Source: Candidatus Thorarchaeota archaeon (GTDB lineage Archaea; Asgardarchaeota; Thorarchaeia; Thorarchaeales; Thorarchaeaceae). Taken from it: 64,000 nucleotides of DNA. The position numbers were made by a program, and so were the translations under genes. Positions within the stretch are counted from its first letter, which is position 1, and each line of letters begins with the position of its first letter. Where the stretch lies: the NCBI GenBank assembly GCA_003345595.1, contig PRDI01000129.1:1-64000 (forward strand), written 5' to 3'. The notes below the pieces were generated by a model. It saw only the letters and a program-made list of their open reading frames with translations. It was not told the origin of the DNA and searched no databases. Below, in pieces: positions 1 through 8,231 of the stretch.

Positions 1-861
1 GACCAAGGAATAATGAACCTGAGGAGTCTTGGCTTTCGGATCAAGGAGGGCAAGACAGTCAAGCTTCAGCACGAAGGCTACATGGCCGGCACGGACCAGC
101 AAAGAGCCGAAGACATAAACGGTATGTTTGCAGACGAGGAAGTGAAAGCGATAATTTGTGCCCTCGGGGGACAAGTGGGGATTCGAACTCTGCGCTACTT
201 GGACTTTAGTCTGATAAAGAGAAACCCCAAGATCTTCTCGGGAATGAGTGACATAACGACTTACCACATTGCCTTGCTGGCGAAGACTGGTCTTAGTGGT
301 CTCCATCAGAGCGATGTGACTTTCGCATTTGGGGGAGAAGTGCACAGCAATAATACTTACGAAAGAGACCTCTTTCTGAGAATAACCGAGAACGCACAAC
401 CACTAGGCGTTCTGCCAGCACTCACGGGATGGGATGTCTGGCGCGAGGGCTCCACGAAGGGCAGGCTGTTCGGTGGAAATATGAACAGCATTCAGTGCCT
501 GCTCGGGACCCACTATACTCCGAAACTGACCGAGGATGTCATCTTCTTCTGGGAATCGATGACTCAGCCTCTTAGCCACATCGATCAGAAGCTAGCTCAC
601 TTCAGAGAAGCCGGCCTCTTCGACAGGACTGTTGGAATGCTCATAGGCAAGATCAGAGGAGATGAGGGAGGTTCTCAGAGGGACATGACAGCTGAAGTGA
701 AGCCGGTCGCCGTTGATATAGCTGAAGAGTTCGACTTCCCCGTGATAGCGGGCATGGACTTCGGCCACTACACACCCAACCTTCCATTGCCCATGTGGCT
801 CAAGGCTAGTATGGACACTCAGAACCTTGCGATAAGCATTGAGGAACCATATGTTGTATGA
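1..861 (+). CDS. LD-carboxypeptidase family (peptidase S66, MccF-like), 5' end outside window
   Basis: The reading frame is open to the first base, and the visible part begins inside the family's N-terminal Rossmann-like domain, so roughly 30-40 residues lie before the window. S66 enzymes cleave the L,D-bond of murein tetrapeptides, or, in MccF, detoxify the peptide antibiotic microcin C7. The likely nucleophile is the Ser of GMSDITT (codon at about 247). The partner Glu is probably in FFWESM and the His in MDFGHYTPN near the end, giving the family's Ser-Glu-His triad. The GGN motif after GRLF is also present. An archaeon lacking murein would use it on foreign muropeptides or peptide antibiotics; that role is inference. 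It converges on the next gene. Confidence 0.85.
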   Translation, partial: DQGIMNLRSLGFRIKEGKTVKLQHEGYMAGTDQQRAEDINGMFADEEVKAIICALGGQVGIRTLRYLDFSLIKRNPKIFSGMSDITTYHIALLAKTGLSGLHQSDVTFAFGGEVHSNNTYERDLFLRITENAQPLGVLPALTGWDVWREGSTKGRLFGGNMNSIQCLLGTHYTPKLTEDVIFFWESMTQPLSHIDQKLAHFREAGLFDRTVGMLIGKIRGDEGGSQRDMTAEVKPVAVDIAEEFDFPVIAGMDFGHYTPNLPLPMWLKASMDTQNLAISIEEPYVV

Positions 862-906
862 GAGACCGTCCCTGAAGTCTACAAGATTCAGCAAGCCCCG
901 TGTATA

Positions 907-1635
907 TCAACTAGGGCCATGTTTAGTTCTTCGAAATTCCTCGAGGTTCTCTGGAGGCCAGCCTCGCGGGGTTTCATAGTTCTTCACAAATCGAAAGTCA
1001 CACATGGAATGACCTAGCGACAGAATCTGAGTACGCTTGAATCCAACACCTATTCCGCGCATCTTTGCGTAGTCCGCCAGACAGGCATAGGGGGCAAACT
1101 CCTCCGCTCCGAACTTGCGGAGAAGCTTGAGCCACCCACACTCAGTGAAGTTCAGTCCATATTCGAAGGTCTTGCCATCGCCCTCAACGTAGTCTCCTAA
1201 CCAGTTATCAGGATAATCACCATTGTGAGTTTCTGCCATCCATTTCGTCCAGCGTCGCTTCGAGAACCGGGAAAACAGCATCATACTGGCAAGCCTCTTC
1301 TTTATCGACGGTATCGAGCCGACGTATCCCTCCATGATCTCGTACATCCACTGTCCAATCTCTCTGTTTTCCATTCGATGCTCTTTGCAGGCCTTATACA
1401 TCGCCAAGGTTACTCCAGAGTCAACCATGAAACTGGTAAAGGGGCTCTTTGCTCCTCCCACATCAGGAAGCTGAGGAAGGAGATTCTCGAACTCCTCGCG
1501 AGCCTTCTCTGTCAGGACCTCAATCGTCTTCTCATCGAAACGTGATTTCGCGACGATTCGAGCGACCCGGACCAAATCGTCGAATCGCTTCATTATGGTC
1601 CTCTTCTGAGATACGTAGTAGTTCTCTTGTTGCAT
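907..1635 (-). CDS. L-2-amino-thiazoline-4-carboxylic acid hydrolase-like protein
   Basis: The C-terminal half carries the conserved blocks of this family: FTECGWLKL, then APYACLADYAKMRG, then KRTQILSLGHSMCDFRF. The family is named for a Pseudomonas enzyme that opens the thiazoline ring on the way to L-cysteine; most homologues are uncharacterised. The predicted protein is about 242 residues and soluble. The start is chosen at ATG 1635 because the following residues (NYYVSQK) match the usual family N-terminus. TTG at 1650 and ATG at 1593, preceded by AGAGGA, are alternatives. Its substrate here is unknown. It converges with the S66 gene and shows no obvious operon partner. Confidence 0.75.
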   Translation of the reverse strand: MQQENYYVSQKRTIMKRFDDLVRVARIVAKSRFDEKTIEVLTEKAREEFENLLPQLPDVGGAKSPFTSFMVDSGVTLAMYKACKEHRMENREIGQWMYEIMEGYVGSIPSIKKRLASMMLFSRFSKRRWTKWMAETHNGDYPDNWLGDYVEGDGKTFEYGLNFTECGWLKLLRKFGAEEFAPYACLADYAKMRGIGVGFKRTQILSLGHSMCDFRFVKNYETPRGWPPENLEEFRRTKHGPS

Positions 1636-2006
1636 CTTGTTCGTCTTCAATCATCGAGTTGCCATACCGATAAGGGTATGCAACAGCTGCGCAGAAGTTA
1701 GACAACCTTGGACATTCTCGAGTAGGGGCTTGAATAGCTCGAATCACACATCTCATTGAGGCGGACTCGACACAATCCAGCCTCAAGGAGTACGACCCCA
1801 GTGCCGTTTCTGGGAGGATAAGGACTCCTGTGTCCAACTTTGTCCAACTTACAATGAACAGTTGGGGCAGGCCTTGCTCTGAATGGACTGACAGCACGAT
1901 GCCGCTCGATGGAGCGGTTACTCTACCTCTCCCTGGAGATCATCCTTCTCCCACGCTTTTCAAGTCATAGGAATCCCTATGCAAGCCGCAAAGCAACTTC
2001 CTCACC
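1636..2006. other. Gene-free stretch with a tandem 10-bp repeat
   Basis: No convincing gene is seen on either strand. The longest open frame, about 120 codons on the minus strand running into the ATC-hydrolase gene, has no family resemblance. The notable element is TGTCCAACTT repeated head to tail without a gap at 1831-1850, with related TTGGACA and AGTTGGG fragments nearby. This may be the control region of the downstream minus-strand gene, but no clear TATA box was identified. Confidence 0.4.
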
Positions 2007-2780
2007 TCACGGCGGAAATGGTTGAAGGTCTTGCATGACCATCTGAAGCAACTGATCATAGGTCATTCCTATCAACCAAGGTGTCAGAAACAGCAGGGCG
2101 ACACAGATTACGCCGAAGAAGATGGAGGCATAGCCACTCCGCGTCCACTTCACTTCCAGATCTTGGCTCGAACCGGTCGTTTCTGGCAAGACTGGCTGTT
2201 CCACTGATTCCGGTGTCACAGACGTGCTAGCCTGTTTCTCTACAACGCCGCTGTCCTCCGGAGCAGTGCCGCTCTCTTCGTTCTTCATGTCTCCCCTGAA
2301 ACCAATTGCCGCGCTTGTGGTTCGCGCTATATCGTCGGCAGAGAGCACGACTCCTCGTATCGCTTTATCATATCCTCCGAATCTTGCTCCAGTACGTATC
2401 CCGACTTGACCCACTCGTCCTATACCAGAAACACCTTCAAGTCCGGCAATGCCGAGCAAGACACCCGTGTATGCGTCCACAACGAAAGAGAATGCAATAA
2501 ACGACAAATCGAGTTTCAGGTGCCAAAACGACCTGCCCATAATCTTCCGCACACATCCTGAGCAATGGTGATGCTGGCGCACCAGTTCGAACACAAGATG
2601 AACAGTGACGATGACCACGAGCCAGAAGAGACTCACGAATATGCTGAGGACTACAGCAAGAACGATGTAGAGCACCTTGAAGGTTCTGCTCTCATCGTGG
2701 TTTACTATCCATATGTAAGTAGAGCGCAGGCGTTCATTGTCCAGCTTGAGCACCAGTCCTGAACATGGCTGCTCGTGCAT
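2007..2780 (-). CDS. Membrane protein of unknown function with an HHHCSGC loop
   Basis: I do not recognise a family. The 257-residue product starts at ATG 2780. It has a strong hydrophobic segment at about residues 35-66, a second at about 92-115 and a C-terminal one at about 218-240. Between the first two lies a short loop with His-His-His-Cys-Ser-Gly-Cys, a possible metal or disulfide site. Residues about 165-212 are an acidic, Ser/Thr/Pro-rich linker that is probably disordered. The layout suggests a membrane-anchored protein with a flexible tether. Its neighbour to the right, the radical SAM gene, is divergently oriented. Confidence 0.55.
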   Translation of the reverse strand: MHEQPCSGLVLKLDNERLRSTYIWIVNHDESRTFKVLYIVLAVVLSIFVSLFWLVVIVTVHLVFELVRQHHHCSGCVRKIMGRSFWHLKLDLSFIAFSFVVDAYTGVLLGIAGLEGVSGIGRVGQVGIRTGARFGGYDKAIRGVVLSADDIARTTSAAIGFRGDMKNEESGTAPEDSGVVEKQASTSVTPESVEQPVLPETTGSSQDLEVKWTRSGYASIFFGVICVALLFLTPWLIGMTYDQLLQMVMQDLQPFPP

Positions 2781-2894
2781 TTAGACTATGCGGGCGCGAA
2801 GTGGAACAGGAACCCACGATACTCCCTGACGGCTACACTCCGAGTTTCCTCCTCTTGGCCACAGTGAGTTCTTCCACAAATCAGAAGAACCGCT

Positions 2895-3983
2895 TTGACC
2901 AAGACATTGCGGGTTCGTGATTGTTTGAGCAGTGAAATCTTGCATGTGCGGTTTGACCCTAGAGTAGTCCGTGATGGCCTTCTTCAAAGGCGGGATGATG
3001 AGGGCGCAAGATGTCTGACGTGCAACCACCGTTGCCTTATCCCAGACGGCGCAAGGGGCTTTTGCGGCACAAGAACGAGTGTCAATGGTAGAGTGACCAC
3101 ATTATGTTTTGGCAACATATCCTCGATCAGCAATAACCCCATCGAGAAGAAGCCATTCTTCCACTTTGCCCCGGGAACGATGGCATTCACCGTTGGAAGC
3201 TGGGGCTGTAATGCCACATGCGGATTCTGTCAGAACTACGAGATATCAAAAAGACACCCGAGTCCTCGGATCTCAAGGTACATGAGTCCAGAGGAGTTCG
3301 TTGAGAGGGCAACGGCAGAGGGAAGTGAGGGTATATCGATTTCCCTGAATGAGGCCGCTACACTCATGCTTGAGTGGAACTTGGAAGTCTTCAGGTTGGC
3401 CCACAGCAAGGGTCTGTACAACACGATCGTCACAAACGGATACATGACGATAGAAGCTCTCAATCTCATGATTGACGCGGGTCTTGATGCTGCTAACGTT
3501 GACCTGAAGGGTTGTGCGGAAGGTGTCAAGAGAGTCTGCGGCCTGACAGTAGGCCATGTCTGGGATACCATCGCCCATATGAGTAAAAGAGGAGTGCACG
3601 TTGAGCTAACAACGCTAGTCGTACCAGGACTCAGTGATGACACAGAGTGTCTTCAAGAGATCGCATCTTGCATAGTCAGCGACGTAGGTGCGGACACACC
3701 TTGGCACGTGAACAGGTACTTCCCTCATTATCGCTTCCGAGAACCACAGACGCCCGTTGAAACGCTCCTTCGTGCGAGAGAGATAGGTAAGCATCAGGGT
3801 CTAAGATACGTGTACGTAGGCAACTTGTGGGAGCAAGGATTGGAGGACACCACGTGCCCAGTCTGCGGCCAAGTCTGCTACACGAGGATGGGATTCCAGT
3901 CAAGAAACACAGGCACCGATTCTCAAGGAAAGTGCAGTCAGTGCGGGCACAACCTGGGCATACGATACTGGCCTAGTAACTGA
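2895..3983 (+). CDS. amrS: AmmeMemoRadiSam system radical SAM enzyme (AmrS-like)
   Basis: Radical SAM protein with the cluster motif CNATCGFC (CxxxCxxC) after VGSWG, preceded by an N-terminal CLTCNHRC pair and the family block NPIEKKPFFHF. The C-terminus has a zinc-ribbon-like Cys set (TTCPVCGQ and KCSQCGHN). This order matches AmrS proteins, which are usually encoded near or fused to the AMMECR1 and MEMO-like partners; neither partner is in this window. The reaction is unknown for the family. The N-terminus is uncertain: TTG 2895 gives the longest form, while TTG 2940 or GTG 2946 would fit the usual family length better. No ribosome-binding site decides between them. Confidence 0.85.
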   Translation: MTKTLRVRDCLSSEILHVRFDPRVVRDGLLQRRDDEGARCLTCNHRCLIPDGARGFCGTRTSVNGRVTTLCFGNISSISNNPIEKKPFFHFAPGTMAFTVGSWGCNATCGFCQNYEISKRHPSPRISRYMSPEEFVERATAEGSEGISISLNEAATLMLEWNLEVFRLAHSKGLYNTIVTNGYMTIEALNLMIDAGLDAANVDLKGCAEGVKRVCGLTVGHVWDTIAHMSKRGVHVELTTLVVPGLSDDTECLQEIASCIVSDVGADTPWHVNRYFPHYRFREPQTPVETLLRAREIGKHQGLRYVYVGNLWEQGLEDTTCPVCGQVCYTRMGFQSRNTGTDSQGKCSQCGHNLGIRYWPSN

Positions 3984-4111
3984 CTCGTGAAGGTCGTCCA
4001 TGGAAACTGCGTCAGTGGCAGCCCTCGAAGGTCTGGACACGACAGACGGCACGAGCGAGGTTAGCATCAGCACGGAGGGTTTCACGAGCAGGCGGCCCAT
4101 GCGCCTTCGCT

Positions 4112-5977
4112 TCATTTCATATCTGCGGATAGCCGGGCAGGAAGAAGACGCTTCACCAAGAGTGTCAATGTTATGGTCAAAGTGAATACTAGGAATGACA
4201 GGACGAAGAAGAAGTACATCAGCGACCTGTCAGCATTGCTCAAGAACCAGAGCAGTCCAGGTCCACTGTCGACAATGAAGTATGCAGTGATAGAAAGATA
4301 GATTCCTGTTATGATGAGGACGAATAGTGCTAACCACACCATTACATCCGTCGGAGCCGCCGATTTCTTGTCAGATATCCTGAGAAGCAAGAAAAGAACA
4401 ATCAGACTAGGCAACAGTGCAAACAACGTGGGGCCGAACAATCGGATTAGGAAGTCTTCGACAGAAGTGAAGAAGTAGCTGGCCGAAAACCTCCAACCGA
4501 ATAGAATCAATCCGACATACAGCAGCACGAAGTACATGACTATGACGACCATAGTAGTCGCCACCCGTTGTCTGTCTGCAAGCGCAGTCTTTACACCGTC
4601 AAAAGATCTTCTGAGCAAGACACCTGCGACCAAGATTCCTGCGAATATGCAGACCATTACGACCAGCAGCCTCGCGGTCCGTTCTTCAGTGACCTTTGCG
4701 TCCCATGACGTTCGGAGGATACTCTCAGAAACCTCGATAGATGTGATTGCAGCGCCGATGGCAGAGCTGTTGTTTCCGCTTGTGAAGTTCCCATGGGCAT
4801 ACGTGATGAGCTGTTCAGCAACTGATACTTGGGACTGATATTGGGCCAGATAGCCCATTTTGCTGATTCTGCGCGTTGCCTGTGCTACGCGTATCTCTGA
4901 TAGATTGATTCTGTAAATGGCCTCCTGTTGGAGAGTGAGGTTCAGACATTGGAACAGGACCGTTCCTGAGCAATCGGAGGGCACAGCCCAACCCATCACT
5001 GCTGCAACGGTGGGAGCAATCGAGTTCTGATGCACAGGATCGTCATATGTCCCCGGCGTTACACCAGGACCTCTAATCAACAAGGGTATGTGAAGCACCT
5101 CTTCCTCAATCCCGCCATGTTCGCCCTTGCCAGAAAGAACATCGACTTGTCCATGATCGGAAACCACGACCACAAGTGTCGTATTGAGCAGACCCATTGC
5201 ATCGAAAGCGTCCAGCACTTCTCCTACGTATGTATCCTCGTTCTTCAGCGCTGTCACATATGACTCGCTTGCAGTACCGTTCTGATGACCTGCCTCGTCT
5301 GTTTCCCCGAAGTGAACTACCATGAACGTCGGGGAGTGGCGTTCTAGGACAAGCCGCGCATACTGTGACACAAGACTATCACGATAGTCAGGTAGGGTGA
5401 CCTCCGTGACCGGCATGCCGCTTGTGGCGTTTATCAAAACAGACTCTCCATTGGGCATTTGGCTTGTGAACGTGAGAGAGTAGTTCAGCCAAGGACTGAA
5501 CAGGTCGTACCAAGAATCACTTCCAATCATGGCGGTAGTACCCGAGTTCGTGACGGTTGTGTTCCAAAGCGAGTCCGCCGGAAACACGCCTTTGTACTCA
5601 TTGCCTATTACCTGACTCTCAGACGAGTTGACACCGGATGAGATCACGCAGTAGCCGGTCTTGCTCACACTGAGAAGAGTAGAACACTGTGCTGCAGTGA
5701 AATTGGCCCAGTCATCATAGCTCTCAATCTCTGGCCTTGATGTTTCATAGAAAGTGTCGGCGCGCACACCGTCCAATACGAACACGACAGCCCGATTGGC
5801 CAATGGAGTCATCCCCATGCCTTCGATTGACGAAACAGGTCCGGTCGGCACGTAACTGTAAGGGTTCACAAAGGCCACATAGGTGGAGAGGCCGGATACT
5901 AAGAGTTGCAGAAAGCCAAGTGAAACAAGCAACATCAGTGCCACTGCATACCTGAGACTGCGATTGCGTGACGCCAT
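4112..5977 (-). CDS. Membrane-anchored alkaline phosphatase-superfamily enzyme (phosphodiesterase or phosphoethanolamine-transferase-like)
   Basis: The 621-residue protein has one N-terminal membrane helix (about 10-35), a large external catalytic domain (about 50-420) and roughly five C-terminal helices. Metal-site residues of the superfamily are visible in order: FVLDGVRAD, the likely nucleophile region SKTGYC, HFGETDEAGH, VVSDHGQ and GEHGG. This topology recalls eukaryotic GPI-ethanolamine-phosphate transferases (PIG-N/PIG-G/PIG-O) as well as archaeal type I phosphodiesterases. About eleven N-x-S/T sequons occur in the external part, consistent with N-glycosylation. It may modify or degrade lipid-linked head groups at the cell surface; the substrate is inference. 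It converges with the radical SAM gene. Confidence 0.75.
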   Translation of the reverse strand: MASRNRSLRYAVALMLLVSLGFLQLLVSGLSTYVAFVNPYSYVPTGPVSSIEGMGMTPLANRAVVFVLDGVRADTFYETSRPEIESYDDWANFTAAQCSTLLSVSKTGYCVISSGVNSSESQVIGNEYKGVFPADSLWNTTVTNSGTTAMIGSDSWYDLFSPWLNYSLTFTSQMPNGESVLINATSGMPVTEVTLPDYRDSLVSQYARLVLERHSPTFMVVHFGETDEAGHQNGTASESYVTALKNEDTYVGEVLDAFDAMGLLNTTLVVVVSDHGQVDVLSGKGEHGGIEEEVLHIPLLIRGPGVTPGTYDDPVHQNSIAPTVAAVMGWAVPSDCSGTVLFQCLNLTLQQEAIYRINLSEIRVAQATRRISKMGYLAQYQSQVSVAEQLITYAHGNFTSGNNSSAIGAAITSIEVSESILRTSWDAKVTEERTARLLVVMVCIFAGILVAGVLLRRSFDGVKTALADRQRVATTMVVIVMYFVLLYVGLILFGWRFSASYFFTSVEDFLIRLFGPTLFALLPSLIVLFLLLRISDKKSAAPTDVMVWLALFVLIITGIYLSITAYFIVDSGPGLLWFLSNADRSLMYFFFVLSFLVFTLTITLTLLVKRLLPARLSADMK

Positions 5978-6096
5978 CTAGTGTTCGCCCCGACTAGTAT
6001 TAGATGAGTAGTGGCTGAACCGGCAATGTGGGCTATATCAGTTGCTCCTCATGACCCTCAGCCCTGATCTTGCTGCAGCGTGTCCCCTAGTCGGAT

Positions 6097-6390
6097 TCAC
6101 GTCGGCTTGATCTCGCCCGCGCGCCTCAGCTCATACACGACAACATTACCTGGGTCCGGACATGCAACAGAAACGCGATCTGGGTCCTTTCCCCACGGAA
6201 AAGCACCACCGAACTCGAGGACAGTGATGAATGGGAGCATGGAGTTGTAAGCCCAGCGGCAAACCTTTGCCCTCTCACTGTCTTTCGACAGGTCAAACTC
6301 GTCGCCCACCTTGTAGAGCTTGCACGGGCTCTCTCCAGGCTGGGAACGAAGCTCTGCGACACGCGCAATTATCCGGTATCTCTTTGTCAT
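6097..6390 (-). CDS. TIGR04076-like small protein
   Basis: The product of about 97 residues contains the family pattern: YRIIARV, then SPCKLYKVGDEF, then VCRWAYNSMLPFI, FGGAFPWGKDPD and VACPDPGNVVVYELRR. The function of the family is unknown; two conserved Cys suggest a redox or metal role. The start is ATG 6390, 23 bases after the acyl-CoA ligase stop, with GGATGGTGG just upstream; longer in-frame versions would overlap the ligase. It is probably the last gene of the ligase transcript. Confidence 0.7.
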   Translation of the reverse strand: MTKRYRIIARVAELRSQPGESPCKLYKVGDEFDLSKDSERAKVCRWAYNSMLPFITVLEFGGAFPWGKDPDRVSVACPDPGNVVVYELRRAGEIKPT

Positions 6391-6412
6391 TCTTGTACCA
6401 CCATCCGAAACA

Positions 6413-8062
6413 TCATTTTGCATCGCGAAGCTCACGCCGCAGTATCTTTCCCACTGCACTCTTCGGCAGTGAGGAAACAAAAGAGATGATGCGAGGATAC
6501 TTGTAGGCGGCCATGTGCTCCTTGGCCCACTCTTTGATCTCGTCCTCAGTAATCTTTCCTTCGTACTCAGGCTTCAGTCTGATGAATGCCTTGATGGTTT
6601 CACCTGCCGCCGGGTCCGGAATTCCGATGACTCCAACTTCAGCGACTGCGGGATGTCTGTAGAGGAGATCCTCCACCTCTGCAGGGAATACCGAGTACGC
6701 CTTGTACTTGATGAGGTCCTTCTTCCGGTCGCCGATATACACGTAGCCGTCTGTGTCGAAACGGCCAATGTCACCGGTGTGCATCCAACCTCCTTTCAGC
6801 GTTTCGTCGGACTCCTTCTGCTTCCGCCAATAGCCAGCCATGACCTGGGGGCCTCGAATCAGGATTTCTCCCCATTCACCAATCGCCATTTCCTTGGAAT
6901 CGTCCGTTGTGTCGACTATCTTGATGTGAGTGTTGAAGATTGGAAGACCTACACTGCCTGGTTTCAGAACTCCCTCGGGAATCAGAGTCTGAATTGGCGA
7001 GGTTTCTGTCATTCCGTATCCTTCGACTATGTATATTCCAGTGAGCCGCTGAAATTGCTCCAGAATCTCGACAGGGAGCGGCGCGGCGCCGGAGAAGGCA
7101 TGCTTCAGGGACTGCAGCGCTTCCTTCTTGAGGTCAGGGCGCCCGAGCATTGAAACATACAATGTTGGCACTCCAACCAGTACCGTTGCCCCATACTTCG
7201 GAATTACATGAAGAACCTCCTTTAGGTCCGGCCTTGGAATCATTATGATGCTGGCCGCTATGTACGAGGCCAGTACGAGTACACAAGACAGGCCAAACGC
7301 ATGAAAGAATGGAAGGACGCCGACGAAACACTCCTTGCCCTCATTGACCTTGAACCACCTACGACCCGCTTCTGCGTTGAACATCAGGTTGCGGTGTGTC
7401 AGCATAGCGCCCTTGGGCATACCAGTGGTCCCTCCCGTGTACAACAGAGTGGCAACATCGTCTGCACCAAGACTGTTCTCAGGGGGTGTCATCGGCTGGT
7501 CAGACATCAAATCCCGAAAAAGACGAATCCCAGGCCCTACTGGTAGTGTTGGGTGTGCAATCTTGCCTGCAAGCTTGCCCAGGACAGCCTTGGCTTTAGG
7601 CAAGTATTCACCTGTCCTCGTATAGACTACTGCTTGAACCTCTGTGTCCTTTCTCCCTTTCTCAGCAACCTCATGGAACATGTCCAAGGCGACAAGGATC
7701 TTGGCGCCAGTATTCTCAAGTTGGTGGTGAAGCTCAAGTTCCTTGAGTAGTGGATTGACGGGTGAAACCATTGCCCCTGCTTTGAAAGCGCCGTAGAATG
7801 CAATAGGAAACTGCGGCAAGTTGGGAACCATGATCGCTACTCTATCACCCTTCTCGATGCCCAAGCCCAACAGAGCATGGGCAAACTGGTTACTCATCTC
7901 ATCGATCTGCCTGTAGTTTATCGTCTTGCCCATGATGTAGAAAGCGGGATGACTGGGAAACCGCTTGGCAGTACTCATGAGAGTTTCATGAATCGTTATC
8001 TTCGGAACCTCGATATCATATGGCAAGCCCTTTGGCCAGCTGTTCTGCCAGAACCTCTCCAT
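6413..8062 (-). CDS. Long-chain acyl-CoA synthetase (AMP-binding, FadD-like)
   Basis: ANL-superfamily ligase activating fatty acids to acyl-CoA through an acyl-adenylate. The P-loop-like motif YTGGTTGMPKG lies at about residue 208, GYGMTETSP at about 350, the hinge GDRKKDLIK at about 455, and the catalytic C-terminal lysine is in PKSAVGKILRRE at about 540. Length (549 residues) is typical. ATG 8062 is preferred over the GTG three codons upstream. It diverges from the beta-oxidation genes and so probably feeds that pathway. Exact chain-length preference cannot be read from sequence. Confidence 0.93.
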   Translation of the reverse strand: MERFWQNSWPKGLPYDIEVPKITIHETLMSTAKRFPSHPAFYIMGKTINYRQIDEMSNQFAHALLGLGIEKGDRVAIMVPNLPQFPIAFYGAFKAGAMVSPVNPLLKELELHHQLENTGAKILVALDMFHEVAEKGRKDTEVQAVVYTRTGEYLPKAKAVLGKLAGKIAHPTLPVGPGIRLFRDLMSDQPMTPPENSLGADDVATLLYTGGTTGMPKGAMLTHRNLMFNAEAGRRWFKVNEGKECFVGVLPFFHAFGLSCVLVLASYIAASIIMIPRPDLKEVLHVIPKYGATVLVGVPTLYVSMLGRPDLKKEALQSLKHAFSGAAPLPVEILEQFQRLTGIYIVEGYGMTETSPIQTLIPEGVLKPGSVGLPIFNTHIKIVDTTDDSKEMAIGEWGEILIRGPQVMAGYWRKQKESDETLKGGWMHTGDIGRFDTDGYVYIGDRKKDLIKYKAYSVFPAEVEDLLYRHPAVAEVGVIGIPDPAAGETIKAFIRLKPEYEGKITEDEIKEWAKEHMAAYKYPRIISFVSSLPKSAVGKILRRELRDAK

Positions 8063-8231
8063 TTTGCACACGTCCGGAATTAGCTAGATGAAACTATACT
8101 AATCTACAGACCGGGCATATAACAGCATTGCCCATTCAAGTGGAACAAAGGCAAGTTGGCCACCAGACAAAAACGATTTGTGCCAGCAATACCATGCACC
8201 TGATTGCTGAAACGCGCTTGGAGAGGACTAC
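8063..8231. promoter_or_regulatory. Divergent promoter region of the fatty-acid genes
   Basis: The 169 bases separate the two divergent fatty-acid transcripts. A TATA-like ACTATACT at 8093-8100 sits about 32 bases before the ligase ATG on the minus strand, suggesting a very short leader. A second TATA-like CATATAAC at 8116-8123 faces right, toward the fusion gene, leaving a longer leader. GGAGAGG lies 6 bases before ATG 8232. Shared control of both arms is likely but not shown. Confidence 0.5.

Noticed and set aside
592-894. 100-codon minus-strand frame opposite the S66 gene
   Set aside because: Antisense to a clear gene and without family resemblance.
1532-1897. 121-codon minus-strand frame
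   Set aside because: Overlaps the ATC-hydrolase gene in another frame, no family pattern.
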